From Pseudobutyrivibrio xylanivorans DSM 14809 (GTDB taxonomy: Bacteria; Bacillota; Clostridia; Lachnospirales; Lachnospiraceae), in the NCBI RefSeq assembly GCF_900141825.1, contig NZ_FQYQ01000001.1, forward strand, positions 310,001 through 374,000: a stretch of DNA of 64,000 nucleotides, given 5' to 3'. Made by a program: the position numbers and the translations under genes. This document shows positions 8,530 through 18,270 of the stretch, one piece after another (position 1 is the first letter of the stretch; every line of letters starts with the position of its first letter). The notes under the pieces were generated by a model. It did no database searches. It saw nothing but the letters and a program-made list of their open reading frames with translations, and had not been told where the DNA came from.

Positions 8530-9735
8530 ATGTTCGTATACGCAGATAACGCAGCAACAACTGCTGTTTCACCTAAAGTAGTTGAAGCAATGCTTCCATA
8601 TTTTACAGAGGTTTATGGTAATCCATCCAGCCTCTATTCAGTAGGACAGAAGGCTAAGGAGGTTCTCGAGGAATCAAGAGAGAGAGTAGCAAAGGTTCTT
8701 GGCGCTTCGCCTAGAGAGATTTATTTCACATCAGGCGGTAGCGAGGCTGATAATCAGGCTATCATCTCAGCAGCCAGAATCGGAGAGAAGAAGGGAAAGA
8801 AGCACATCATCTCCACAAAGTTCGAGCATCACGCAGTACTTCATACTTTACAGGCTCTTGAGAAGGAAGGCTTTGAAATCGAACTTCTTGACGTACATTC
8901 AAATGGTGTTGTATCTGCACAGCAGGTAGCAGATGCTATCCGTGAGGATACAGCTCTTGTAACTATTATGTATGCTAACAACGAGATTGGAACAATTCAG
9001 CCTATCGCTGAAATTGGTGCTGTATGTAAGGAAAGAGGAGTTCTTTTCCATACAGATGCTGTTCAGGCAGTTAGCCATGTTCACATCGATGTAAAGGAGC
9101 AGAACATTGATATGCTTTCAATTTCAGCGCATAAGTTCCACGGTCCTAAGGGCGTTGGTGTGCTTTATGCCAGAGGCGGAATCGTTCTTACAAACGTAAT
9201 TAACGGTGGTGCTCAGGAGAGAGGTAAGCGTGCCGGCACAGAAAACCTTGCAGGTATAGTCGGACTTACAGTAGCCCTTGAGGATGTGGTTGCTCACATT
9301 GATGAGACAAATGAGAAGCTTGAAAAGCTTCAGGACAGATTAATCGAAGGTCTTTCAAAGATTCCTTATTCAGAGCTTAACGGTGACAGAAATTTAAGAG
9401 TAAAGTCAAACGTAAACTTCTGTTTTGAAGGAATCGAAGGAGAATCACTTCTTTTATTATTAGATGACAAGGGAGTGGCAGTTTCATCAGGTTCTGCCTG
9501 CACATCAGGTTCACTTGACCCAAGCCACGTGCTTCTTGCAATTGGCAGACCACATGAGGTTGCACACGGTTCACTTAGAGTTTCACTTGGTGAGGATGCA
9601 ACAGAGGAGCAGGTTGATTACATCATCAAGTCTGTTTCAGAAGTAGTTGAATACCTTCGTGGATTTTCACCATTCTGGGGTGATTTAGTAAGTGGCAAGC
9701 GTCCACACGTATTTGCAGAGCACACAGTGGCTTAA
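8530..9735 (+). CDS. nifS: Cysteine desulfurase (NifS/IscS family)
   Basis: The 401-residue PLP enzyme removes sulfur from cysteine to form a persulfide for Fe-S cluster assembly. PLP-lysine is K202 in [12 protein letters not shown]; the persulfide-forming cysteine is C324 in [10 protein letters not shown]. The N-terminal YADNAATT is the family hallmark. The start has AGAAAGGG upstream. It is followed after 31 bases by the scaffold gene nifU. The C-terminal 20 residues ([17 protein letters not shown]) match the NifS form common in clostridia. The palindromic operator at its promoter suggests Rrf2-type control. Confidence 0.95.
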   Translation: MFVYADNAATTAVSPKVVEAMLPYFTEVYGNPSSLYSVGQKAKEVLEESRERVAKVLGASPREIYFTSGGSEADNQAIISAARIGEKKGKKHIISTKFEHHAVLHTLQALEKEGFEIELLDVHSNGVVSAQQVADAIREDTALVTIMYANNEIGTIQPIAEIGAVCKERGVLFHTDAVQAVSHVHIDVKEQNIDMLSISAHKFHGPKGVGVLYARGGIVLTNVINGGAQERGKRAGTENLAGIVGLTVALEDVVAHIDETNEKLEKLQDRLIEGLSKIPYSELNGDRNLRVKSNVNFCFEGIEGESLLLLLDDKGVAVSSGSACTSGSLDPSHVLLAIGRPHEVAHGSLRVSLGEDATEEQVDYIIKSVSEVVEYLRGFSPFWGDLVSGKRPHVFAEHTVA

Positions 9736-9766
9736 TTAATAGACAGAAGTAATTGGAGGAAAAACA

Positions 9767-10201
9767 ATGGCATTATATAGCGAAAAGGTCATGGACCATT
9801 TTAGAAACCCAAGAAATGTAGGAGTAATTGAAAATGCAGATGGTGTAGGCGAAGTCGGTAACCCAGTCTGTGGTGACATCATGAAAATCTATCTTAAGAT
9901 AAATGATGAGCAGATTATTGAGGATGTAAAGTTTGAGACTTTCGGATGCGGCAGCGCTATTGCTTCATCTTCAATGGCAACAGAGCTTATTATGGGAAAG
10001 CCTGTATCTGAGGCACTTCAGCTTACAAACAAGGCTGTTACAGAGGCACTTGATGGACTGCCAGCTCACAAGCTTCACTGTTCAGTTCTTGCAGAGGAGG
10101 CAATCAAGTCTGCAGTAAAGAATTACTATGATAATAATGGCATTGAATATGATCCAAAGGATTTCCCAGATCCTGAGGTTGAGTCTTGCCACATGCATTA
10201 A
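9767..10201 (+). CDS. nifU: NifU/IscU-type Fe-S scaffold protein
   Basis: The 144-residue protein is the N-terminal NifU (IscU) scaffold only. The three cluster ligands are C35 (NPVCGD), C61 (FGCGSA) and C105 (LHCSVL), with the conserved D37. It receives sulfur from the desulfurase encoded just upstream and builds [2Fe-2S] or [4Fe-4S] clusters. GGAGG precedes the ATG. The C-terminus ends in CHMH, a short Cys/His tail seen in several clostridial homologues. Confidence 0.95.
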   Translation: MALYSEKVMDHFRNPRNVGVIENADGVGEVGNPVCGDIMKIYLKINDEQIIEDVKFETFGCGSAIASSSMATELIMGKPVSEALQLTNKAVTEALDGLPAHKLHCSVLAEEAIKSAVKNYYDNNGIEYDPKDFPDPEVESCHMH

Positions 10202-10300
10202 CAATAGGAAGGGATGTGTTGAGGGGTTAATATTGCATTACTGTGTTTAAATCAGTAAAATATTTCTTATCTTATTTGTTAAATGGAGAAATAATATTTG

Positions 10301-11611
10301 ATGAGTGATTTAAAACAGCATCCAACCCCAAATGCTAAGGCACTTCTTCCTATAGCATTATTTTTGATTTTATATCTTGGTAATGGAATCTATTTCCAAT
10401 ACATTTCACCAATTGAAGGGCAGATGGGATTTTACGTAGTCTCAGTAGTTCTGTCCTTCACTTTTGCGTTAATTCTTGCTTTTTGCCAGAATCGAGGCAA
10501 AAGCTTTGAAGAAAAAATACATATATGTGCGGAAGGCATAGGAGATGACAATATTGTCACTATGCTTTTCATTTTTATATTGGCAGGTGCTTTCAGTGGC
10601 GTAGCAGGAGAAGCTGGTGGTGCATCATCCACTGCAAATCTTTTACTTAGCGTCATTCCTGGTAGATTTGCTATACCAGGGCTTTTTATTATAGCCTGCC
10701 TTATTTCTATGGCTATGGGTACCAGTGTAGGAACAATATCAGTTTTAGCACCAATAGCCTGTGCTGTGGCTAAAAACGGTCACATTAGTATGGCATTTTG
10801 CGTGGGAGTAGTTGTCGGTGGAGCTATGTTTGGAGATAATCTTTCATTTATTTCAGACACTACCATTGCAGCCACTAAGACACAGGGAATAGAGATGAAG
10901 GATAAGTTTGAAGCCAATTTAAAGCTGGCACTTCCTTCAGCTATTGTTACGCTTGTAATTCTTATCGCCTGTTCCTTCAAAACAGAGGTAAGTGCCATTG
11001 GTACTTTCGATTATAATTTGTGGCAGGCACTTCCATATTTCATCGTACTTGTGCTTTCAGTACTTAGTGTAAATGTCTTTAAAGTATTATTACTTGGATG
11101 CTTCATGTTTATAGTAGTAGGAATCTTCACAGGTTCCCTTACCTACGTTTCTGGTCTTTCTTCAATGGGAACAGGAATCGCTGGAATGTTTGAGACAATG
11201 ATTGTAACTATACTTGTTGCATCTGTTGCCTCACTTATCAGAGAGCACGGCGGCTTTGAAGCTATATTGGAGCTTATCAGAAGAAAAGCTGGAAACAAAA
11301 AAGGTGGGATGCTGGGCATCGCTTTCCTTACTATGTTTATGGATCTTGCCACAGCAAACAATACAGTTGCCATCGTAATAGCAGCACCAATCGCAAAGCA
11401 TATCAGCGAGGAGTACGGTGTGGAGCCTAAGAAGACCGCATCACTTCTTGATACCTGCTCTTGCATTATGCAGGGAATCATTCCTTATGGAGCGCAGCTT
11501 CTTGTGGCAGCAAACATTGCAAAGATTGCCAGTTTTTCACTTATTCCATGGTTGATTTATCCATTTGTGTTGATTGTTTTTGTAGCAATCTCAATTATTA
11601 AAGAAAAATAA
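10301..11611 (+). CDS. NhaC-family Na+/H+ (or Na+/organic acid) antiporter
   Basis: The roughly 436-residue integral membrane protein has about eleven hydrophobic segments. NhaC-family signatures include GAFSGVAGEAGGASSTAN, MAMGTSVGTISVLAPIA and GGAMFGDNLSFISDTTIAAT. It would exchange cytoplasmic Na+ for protons or, in MleN-like members, lactate/malate. The ATG at 10301 is chosen; a TTG directly before it is also in frame and GGAGAA lies 10 bases upstream. It sits alone about 100 bases after nifU and is followed by msrC after 26 bases. Substrate is uncertain. Confidence 0.85.
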   Translation: MSDLKQHPTPNAKALLPIALFLILYLGNGIYFQYISPIEGQMGFYVVSVVLSFTFALILAFCQNRGKSFEEKIHICAEGIGDDNIVTMLFIFILAGAFSGVAGEAGGASSTANLLLSVIPGRFAIPGLFIIACLISMAMGTSVGTISVLAPIACAVAKNGHISMAFCVGVVVGGAMFGDNLSFISDTTIAATKTQGIEMKDKFEANLKLALPSAIVTLVILIACSFKTEVSAIGTFDYNLWQALPYFIVLVLSVLSVNVFKVLLLGCFMFIVVGIFTGSLTYVSGLSSMGTGIAGMFETMIVTILVASVASLIREHGGFEAILELIRRKAGNKKGGMLGIAFLTMFMDLATANNTVAIVIAAPIAKHISEEYGVEPKKTASLLDTCSCIMQGIIPYGAQLLVAANIAKIASFSLIPWLIYPFVLIVFVAISIIKEK

Positions 11612-11637
11612 TTAAAGAGTAGGAGCGTAGAGGAAAA

Positions 11638-12093
11638 ATGACAGATTACAAATTACTTTCAGAACAATTAAAAGCTTTGGCAGAGGATGAGCCAAACTAC
11701 CTTCCTGTGCTTTCAAATGCTTCTGCACTTATAAATGAAAATTTAGATGATTTAAACTGGGCAGGTTTTTATTTGATGAATAACGGTTCTTTATTACTTG
11801 GACCATTTCAGGGAAAGGTTGCCTGCATAAGAATTGCTCTTGGAAAGGGCGTATGTGGAACAGCAGCTGAAAAGGATGAAACACTTGTAGTTCCAAACGT
11901 CCACGAATTCCCAGGACATATTGCATGCGACTGTGCATCCAATTCTGAGATAGTAGTTCCTATTCATAAGGACGGCAAGGTTATTGGTGTCTTGGATATT
12001 GATAGTCCAAGTCTCAATAGATTTTCAGATGAAGATAAAGCTGGACTTGAAGAGTTTGTAAGAACTCTTGAGGCTGTAATTCAGTTTAACTGA
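11638..12093 (+). CDS. msrC: Free methionine-(R)-sulfoxide reductase (GAF domain)
   Basis: The 151-residue single-GAF-domain enzyme reduces free L-methionine-(R)-sulfoxide, repairing oxidised methionine with thioredoxin. The family pattern LGPFQGKVACIRI, GKGVCGTAA and FPGHIACDCASNSEIVVP is intact, including the three catalytic or resolving cysteines. The length is typical of the YebR/fRMsr family. AGGAGCG precedes the ATG and it probably shares a transcript with the antiporter. A role in sulfur amino-acid maintenance fits the nearby Fe-S and cysteine genes, but no shared operator was seen here. Confidence 0.9.
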   Translation: MTDYKLLSEQLKALAEDEPNYLPVLSNASALINENLDDLNWAGFYLMNNGSLLLGPFQGKVACIRIALGKGVCGTAAEKDETLVVPNVHEFPGHIACDCASNSEIVVPIHKDGKVIGVLDIDSPSLNRFSDEDKAGLEEFVRTLEAVIQFN

Positions 12094-12190
12094 TAAATGT
12101 TATCAATATAAAAGTTGCAAATGCAACTCATAGCTATTGCCTCTTAGGTTAAGATGTAGGAGAATAAAGAAAAACATAGGAGGTAAAATC

Positions 12191-13138
12191 ATGAGTAAGT
12201 TAAATGAAAGAAAAGTTGCAGTTGTAGGTTGTGGATTTGTTGGTTCAGCGTCAGCCTTTGCACTAATGGAAAGCGGATTGTTTTCTGAGATGGTTCTCAT
12301 TGATGTGAACAAGGACAAGGCAGAGGGCGAGGCACTTGATATCAGTCATGGTTTACCTTTTGCAAAGCCAATGTCTATATATGCAGGAGATTACAAGGAT
12401 GCTGGAGATGCAGCAGTTGTAGTTGTTACTGCCGGTGCAGGTCAGAAGCCAGGGGAGACAAGACTTGATCTTGTAAAGAAGAACGTAGGAATCTTTAAAT
12501 CAATTATTCCTGAGATTACAAAATACAATAAGGATGGAATTCTTCTTATTGTTGCAAATCCTGTTGATATTCTTACATCAGTAGCTGCAAAGCTTAGTGG
12601 TTTCCCAGAAAACAGAGTATTTGGTTCAGGTACAGTTCTTGATACAGCCAGATTTAAATACTTATTAGGCGAGCATCTTGATGTAGATAGCCGTTCTGTT
12701 CATGCCTTTATTATTGGAGAGCACGGTGACAGCGAGATAGCAGCTTGGTCATCAGCAAATGTATCAGGTATTCCTATCAATGATTTCTGTGAGATGAGAG
12801 GACATTTCGAGCATGAGAAATCAATGAAGAGAATTGCCGAGGATGTTAAGAATAGTGCTTACGGCATTATTGAAAAGAAGGGAGCTACTTATTACGGAAT
12901 CGCAATGAGTGTTCGCAGAATCTGTGAGGCAATTATACGTGATGAGAAATCAATCCTTCCAATTTCAAGCATCCAGCATGGAGACTTCGGAATTGATGGC
13001 GTGGCACTTAGTATGCCAGCAATAGTTGGTAGAAACGGTGTTGAAGGCTCTGTTCCTATCAGACTGAGTGATGACGAAAAGGCTGCACTTAAGGCTTCAG
13101 GTGATACTCTGAAGCAAGTTTTAGAGGAAGCTTTCTAA
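12191..13138 (+). CDS. ldh: L-lactate dehydrogenase
   Basis: The 315-residue enzyme reduces pyruvate to L-lactate with NADH. The Rossmann glycine motif VVGCGFVGSASA is near the N-terminus. The catalytic histidine is H178 in IIGEHGDSE, with the D/R relay in RVFGSGTVLDTARF. Substrate-loop residues KKPGETR-type (GQKPGETRLDL) mark it as lactate rather than malate dehydrogenase. The ATG at 12191 has AGGAGGT upstream. The longer frame from 12137 has no ribosome site. Two short palindromes (TGATAA/TTATCA and GTTGCA/TGCAAC) lie in the 97-base leader; neither fits the Rex consensus. Confidence 0.94.
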   Translation: MSKLNERKVAVVGCGFVGSASAFALMESGLFSEMVLIDVNKDKAEGEALDISHGLPFAKPMSIYAGDYKDAGDAAVVVVTAGAGQKPGETRLDLVKKNVGIFKSIIPEITKYNKDGILLIVANPVDILTSVAAKLSGFPENRVFGSGTVLDTARFKYLLGEHLDVDSRSVHAFIIGEHGDSEIAAWSSANVSGIPINDFCEMRGHFEHEKSMKRIAEDVKNSAYGIIEKKGATYYGIAMSVRRICEAIIRDEKSILPISSIQHGDFGIDGVALSMPAIVGRNGVEGSVPIRLSDDEKAALKASGDTLKQVLEEAF

Positions 13139-13184
13139 TTGATAAAAATAATCAATAAAAACTAAATAGATTTCTTGAGTAATC

Positions 13185-13293
13185 AAAGGAGTTCTGCTAT
13201 TCTACTCTTGGTTAGAAACATCTAACCATGTGTGGATCATTGTAGAACTCCTTTCTCGATTTAAAGAGTTGCTACCTCTTGGGAGAGGAGTTC
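13185..13293 (+). promoter_or_regulatory. Structured leader with competing stems before enolase
   Basis: AAAGGAGTTCT (13185-13195) pairs with AGAACTCCTTT (13244-13254) around an inner hairpin TGGTTAG/CTAACCA (13209-13228). AGGAGTTC occurs again at 13286-13293, so the middle strand GAACTCCT (13246-13253) can pair with either copy, an arrangement typical of attenuators. The first hairpin may also serve as the ldh terminator, but its T tract is poor. No ligand class is recognised. Confidence 0.4.
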
Positions 13294-13308
13294 ACAAAAC
13301 TACTTTGA

Positions 13309-14628
<1,320 letters not shown>

Positions 14629-14673
14629 GCATTAAGCTAAATCATTAAAATTTCACAAGGAAAGGTTACAATA

Positions 14674-14710
14674 CCCCTATATTGTTGGGAGACAGTGTAG
14701 GGGGATTTTT
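14674..14710 (+). terminator. Hairpin after eno overlapping the next ribosome site
   Basis: CCCCTA (14674-14679) pairs with TAGGGG (14698-14703), and ATTTTT follows. It looks like an intrinsic terminator for eno. The right arm also contains the AGGGGG ribosome site of the next gene (ATG at 14714), so read-through transcripts would have that site masked. Confidence 0.6.
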
Positions 14711-14713
14711 GTT

Positions 14714-15331
14714 ATGGATTATAAGAAAACTATTCTAACTTCAATTCTCGCGGGCTTTTCTATTGGACTTGGAGGAATGATTTTCCTCTCAGTGGACAAT
14801 AAGATTGTGGGCTCCGCACTTTTCAGCATCGGATTATTTTTAGTTTTAACAATGCGCTTTAGTTTATTCACGGGGAAGGTTAGCTACTTATTAGAGGGGA
14901 ATTTTGAAAAGAATGTCATCAACATAGTTTTGATTTGGTGCGGCAATTTTATTGGCTCGTTTATTCTTGCATTTATTATTAAAAATTCCAGAGTCTATGG
15001 AGGACTCTATGAGAAGGCTGTAGGCCTGTGTCAAATCAAGAATCAGGATTCATACTTAAGTCTTTTTATGTTAGGTATCATTTGTAACATCTTTATTTTC
15101 ATCGGAGTGGATGAGTATAAGAAGAATGAACATGTTCTTGGTAAATATATGGCTATAATTCTTTCTGTAATGGGATTTATTCTAGTAGGATCCGAGCACT
15201 GCGTGGCAGATATGTTCTATTACAACATGTCAGGAAGCTACTCTAAGGAGATGTTTATAAGACTATTGATTATTACTATCGGAAATGCGGTAGGAGGAAT
15301 TGCAGCTAATCATTTTGTAAAGAAATGTTGA
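14714..15331 (+). CDS. Formate/nitrite transporter (FNT) family channel, short form
   Basis: This is a 205-residue, six-TM protein. FNT marks are the omega-loop LFTG (residues about 52-55), the pore-histidine motif SEHCVADMF (H in the usual FEHSVANMF position) and IGNAVGG near the C-terminus. Members normally have 250-280 residues, so this one is short, mainly at the N-terminus and in loops. It would be a pentameric channel for small monovalent anions such as formate, nitrite or hydrosulfide. Formate is plausible in a fermenter, but the substrate cannot be assigned. Confidence 0.75.
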   Translation: MDYKKTILTSILAGFSIGLGGMIFLSVDNKIVGSALFSIGLFLVLTMRFSLFTGKVSYLLEGNFEKNVINIVLIWCGNFIGSFILAFIIKNSRVYGGLYEKAVGLCQIKNQDSYLSLFMLGIICNIFIFIGVDEYKKNEHVLGKYMAIILSVMGFILVGSEHCVADMFYYNMSGSYSKEMFIRLLIITIGNAVGGIAANHFVKKC

Positions 15332-15414
15332 GAAACTCTATGGTGGGGATAGTCTAAAGAAGATTAAGTAAAGTATTGAAATGCAGACCAGCGGATTTGT
15401 GTGGGGAGTAGAAT

Positions 15415-15945
15415 ATGTACTTAATATCAGCATATTTTGATGAGAATACAAATAAAACTTTAAAGGAATATATAGATGGGGTGGCAAAAGCTTGTGGAAA
15501 TAATTTCATGATAGATAACAATGTTCCACCACATCTTACTGTTCTTAGTATAGAGGCCAGGGATGAGGATGCGGTAGTGGAAAAGGCTTCGGCTGTGATG
15601 AAAACACTATCATCAGGAGAAATTCTGATTCCTACTTTAGGACAGATTCTTCCTGGGGTAATCTATGCTTCCCCAGTGATAAACGAATACATAATGGACT
15701 TGCAGGTAAAGTTATATGAAGCATTAAAAGATATGGAAGAACTATCCTTTAGTAAATATTATCTACCATATTCCTGGATGCCTCACATAACTTTAGGCAA
15801 GACACTAGAGCCAGAGCAAATGAAGGATGCATTTACATACCTGCAGAAATCATTTGTCCCTCTAGAAGCAAAGATAGTGGAGATTGGAGTCGCCAAGACT
15901 AATCCTCACAGGGATATTTATTCAAATACGCTGGCGCAATCCTGA
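15415..15945 (+). CDS. 2H phosphoesterase / 2'-5' RNA ligase-like protein
   Basis: The 176-residue protein carries the paired HxTx motifs of the 2H superfamily: PHLTVL at about 42-47 and PHITLGKT at about 123-130. Members cleave or form 2'-5' or cyclic phosphodiester bonds in RNA or nucleotides. The start has GGGGAG upstream. Its last 28 bases overlap the end of the convergent aldo/keto reductase gene, so the two transcripts are antisense at their tails. The physiological substrate is unknown. Confidence 0.8.
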   Translation: MYLISAYFDENTNKTLKEYIDGVAKACGNNFMIDNNVPPHLTVLSIEARDEDAVVEKASAVMKTLSSGEILIPTLGQILPGVIYASPVINEYIMDLQVKLYEALKDMEELSFSKYYLPYSWMPHITLGKTLEPEQMKDAFTYLQKSFVPLEAKIVEIGVAKTNPHRDIYSNTLAQS

Positions 15946-17048
15946 AGTCTTTCAATAATATTTATATGCTGAGGGCAAACGCTTTCACACTGTCCACACT
16001 GAACGCATGCGCTGGCAACGCCACGATCTTTAGTTGCTTTTTCGTAATCCTGTTTACCGGCTTCAATCTGTTCCCAAATAAGCTGTTTGTTTCTGGCAGA
16101 GAAAATCTCTGGAATAGGAATCTGCATTGGGCAGCCGTCTGTACAGTAATGACATGATGTGCAAGGAATAGAATCAATGCTATCGAGTATATTCTGCGCT
16201 TTTGAAATAACCTGTTGCTCTTCATCGGATAGAGGCTTAAAGTTACTCATATATGTAAGATTATCAGCCATCTGCTCTACATTTGACATACCAGATAGTA
16301 CTGTGATAATACCATCTAAGGATGCAACGAAGCGGATTGCCCAGGATGCAATACTTGTGTTAGGATTTGCTCCTTTTAAAAGCTCACGGACTGCAGCAGG
16401 AGGATTTGCCAGTGTCCCCCCTTTGATTGGCTCCATAACCACGATAGATTTACCGTGCTTTCTAGCTACCTCGTAGCAGCCTCTGGACTGTACATCAGGA
16501 TTGTTCCAGTCAGCATAGTTAATTTGAAGCTGAACGAATTCTGCATCTGGATGAGCTGTAAGAATTTCATCTAAGCGCTCAGGTGTATCGTGGAAAGAAA
16601 AGCCATAGTGCTTGATAAGCCCTTTTTCTTTCATCTCTTTTACGTAGTCCCAAAGATGCCATTCTTCGTATTTTTTTAAGTTTCCATCTGAGAGAGCATG
16701 GAGCAGATAATAATCAATGTAGCCTGCACCAGTACGCTCCAAGCTGGTAAGAAGCTCCTGCTTTGCACTTTCCTCATCATGAGCTGCAAAAGCTCCAAGC
16801 TTTGTAGCGAGAGTGTAGCTTTCTCTAGGATATCTGTCTACGAGAGCTACTTTTGCTGCCTTCTCGGATTCGCCACCATCATAAACAAAGGCAGTATCAA
16901 AATATGTAAGACCTGCTTCCATAAACATATCTACCATTTTCTTGGTCTGTTCAATGTCGATCTTTGAAGGATTGTCAGCTTCCTTTGGTAATCGCATTAG
17001 TCCAAAACCTAGCTTAGGTGTATTTTCACCAAAAAATTTTTCGCCCAT
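15918..17048 (-). CDS. Aldo/keto reductase with C-terminal ferredoxin domain
   Basis: The 376-residue protein has an N-terminal (beta/alpha)8 aldo/keto reductase barrel (LGFGLMRLP, FDTAFVYDGGESEKA, YYLLHALSD) and a C-terminal region with two Cys clusters: CTSCHYCTDGCPM (about 302-314) and CVQCGQCESVCP (about 353-364), each a [4Fe-4S] motif. This architecture is widespread in clostridia as an Fe-S aldo/keto reductase of unknown substrate. An in-frame GGAGAC-type ribosome site precedes the ATG. It is a single-gene unit divergent from the importer/CooS operon. Confidence 0.88.
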   Translation of the reverse strand: MGEKFFGENTPKLGFGLMRLPKEADNPSKIDIEQTKKMVDMFMEAGLTYFDTAFVYDGGESEKAAKVALVDRYPRESYTLATKLGAFAAHDEESAKQELLTSLERTGAGYIDYYLLHALSDGNLKKYEEWHLWDYVKEMKEKGLIKHYGFSFHDTPERLDEILTAHPDAEFVQLQINYADWNNPDVQSRGCYEVARKHGKSIVVMEPIKGGTLANPPAAVRELLKGANPNTSIASWAIRFVASLDGIITVLSGMSNVEQMADNLTYMSNFKPLSDEEQQVISKAQNILDSIDSIPCTSCHYCTDGCPMQIPIPEIFSARNKQLIWEQIEAGKQDYEKATKDRGVASACVQCGQCESVCPQHINIIERLQDCASVFE

Positions 17049-17116
17049 ACATAGTCTCCTTTTACAAATTATTAATCTAAATATATCACAAATATTTTTT
17101 GAGTGACTAATTGTTT

Positions 17117-17256
17117 GTTGATTTATGTAATACTATTATTTGTTATTCTACGTGGTGAGTAAGAAAGGTTTACAGGGGGTTTTGTTGTTATTAATATAAT
17201 TGATACCCAGCTATCATAAAATGTGGGAACCAGGTTTATTGACCTGGTTCTTTTAT
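17117..17256 (+). promoter_or_regulatory. Leader with terminator hairpin upstream of the importer/CooS operon
   Basis: GAACCAGGT (17227-17235) pairs with ACCTGGTTC (17242-17250) and is followed by TTTTATT, a good intrinsic terminator. No plus-strand gene precedes it, since the neighbour upstream is divergent. A possible promoter for the leader is TTGTTT, 17 bases, TATTAT in the 17110-17145 region. This suggests a short terminated leader RNA. I do not recognise a riboswitch class in it. Confidence 0.4.
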
Positions 17257-17284
17257 TCTGTTATTATCCTACTAACCTAGTAGG
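17239..17284 (+). promoter_or_regulatory. Importer/CooS operon promoter and Rrf2-like operator
   Basis: TTGACC (17239-17244) and TATTAT (17262-17267) are spaced by exactly 17 bases. Directly after the -10 is the palindrome CCTACTA ACC TAGTAGG (17268-17284), 7-bp arms around 3 bases. Its right part, ACCTAGTAGG, is identical to the element before the cysteine operon. Binding there would block initiation. Confidence 0.6.
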
Positions 17285-17322
17285 CGATAGGAATTTATTG
17301 AGATAAAGTGGAGGATAACAAT

Positions 17323-18249
17323 ATGAAAAAATACTTACTATTAACATCATTACTAATCATTTCATTATTTGCTTTAGTTGGCTGTGGTAGCGCCAAAGCA
17401 AGTGAATCAGCAGAAACTGTGAAGATTGCTTATCTTCCAATTACTCATTCGCTTGCGGCATTGGAGGAAGCAGAGGAGCTTGCGAACAATGATAAGGTGA
17501 GAGTTGAGCTTGTGAAATATGGTTCATGGCCAGAGCTTTTGGACGCACTCAATTCAGGCCAGGTAGATGGAGCATCAGTACTCATTGAGCTTGCCATGAA
17601 ATCAAAAGCGGAGGGTGTTGGAATAAAGGCAGTTGCTCTTGGCCATAAGGATGGAAATGTAATAATCGTTTCAAATGATGTTAAAGATGGGGCAGATTTA
17701 AAGGGAAGAACAATTGCTATTCCACATCGCCAGTCATCACATAACATTTTAGTAAATGATGCCTTAGCAAAAGATGGTCTTACAATCGATGACATTAATG
17801 TGGTAGAGCTTGCTCCTACAGAAATGCCTTCAGCCCTTGCAGCTGGAACAATCGATGGCTACTGCGTAGCTGAGCCATTTGGAGCTATGGGTGTTTCAAT
17901 TGGAGCAGGAAAGGTTCTTTATACATCAGAGGAACTTTGGGAGGATTCAGTATGCTGCGCCTTAGTTCTTACAGATGATTTTATCGATAATCACGCAGAT
18001 ACAGCAAAGGCTTTTGTAGAGGGTTATAAGACAGCAGGAAATAATCTTGATGCAGACACAGCAAAGGCTGTTGCACAGAAATATTTAAATCAGAAGGATG
18101 ATGTTCTTGATATTTCTCTCAAGTGGATTTCATATGATGATTTGACAATCACAGAGGACCAGTACAACGAGCTTGCTGAGAAGGTAAAGTCTTATGGTCT
18201 TTCAGACAATCCACCAGCATATGCTGATTTCGTAAAAAGTGACTTTTAA
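17323..18249 (+). CDS. SsuA/TauA/NMT1-like ABC substrate-binding lipoprotein
   Basis: The 308-residue protein has a signal peptide with a lipobox (LVGC, Cys at about residue 21), so it is anchored on the outer face of the membrane. The fold is that of the nitrate/sulfonate/taurine/thiamine-precursor binding group: VKIAYLPITHSLA, GQVDGASV, GRTIAIPHRQSSHN and DGYCVAEPFGAMG. The ATG at 17323 is chosen because GGAGG lies 10 bases upstream; an in-frame GTG at 17308 overlaps that site. The ligand cannot be read from sequence. It is the first gene of an operon with permease, ATPase and a CooS-like protein, behind a promoter shared in design with cysteine genes. Confidence 0.85.
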   Translation: MKKYLLLTSLLIISLFALVGCGSAKASESAETVKIAYLPITHSLAALEEAEELANNDKVRVELVKYGSWPELLDALNSGQVDGASVLIELAMKSKAEGVGIKAVALGHKDGNVIIVSNDVKDGADLKGRTIAIPHRQSSHNILVNDALAKDGLTIDDINVVELAPTEMPSALAAGTIDGYCVAEPFGAMGVSIGAGKVLYTSEELWEDSVCCALVLTDDFIDNHADTAKAFVEGYKTAGNNLDADTAKAVAQKYLNQKDDVLDISLKWISYDDLTITEDQYNELAEKVKSYGLSDNPPAYADFVKSDF

Positions 18250-18270
18250 TGGGGGACTAAAAGGGGAAGC

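Noticed and set aside
11143-11481. Long minus-strand frames opposite the antiporter, enolase, ldh and other genes
   Set aside because: They are mirror frames of well-supported genes; they lack ribosome sites and show the composition expected of antisense reading.
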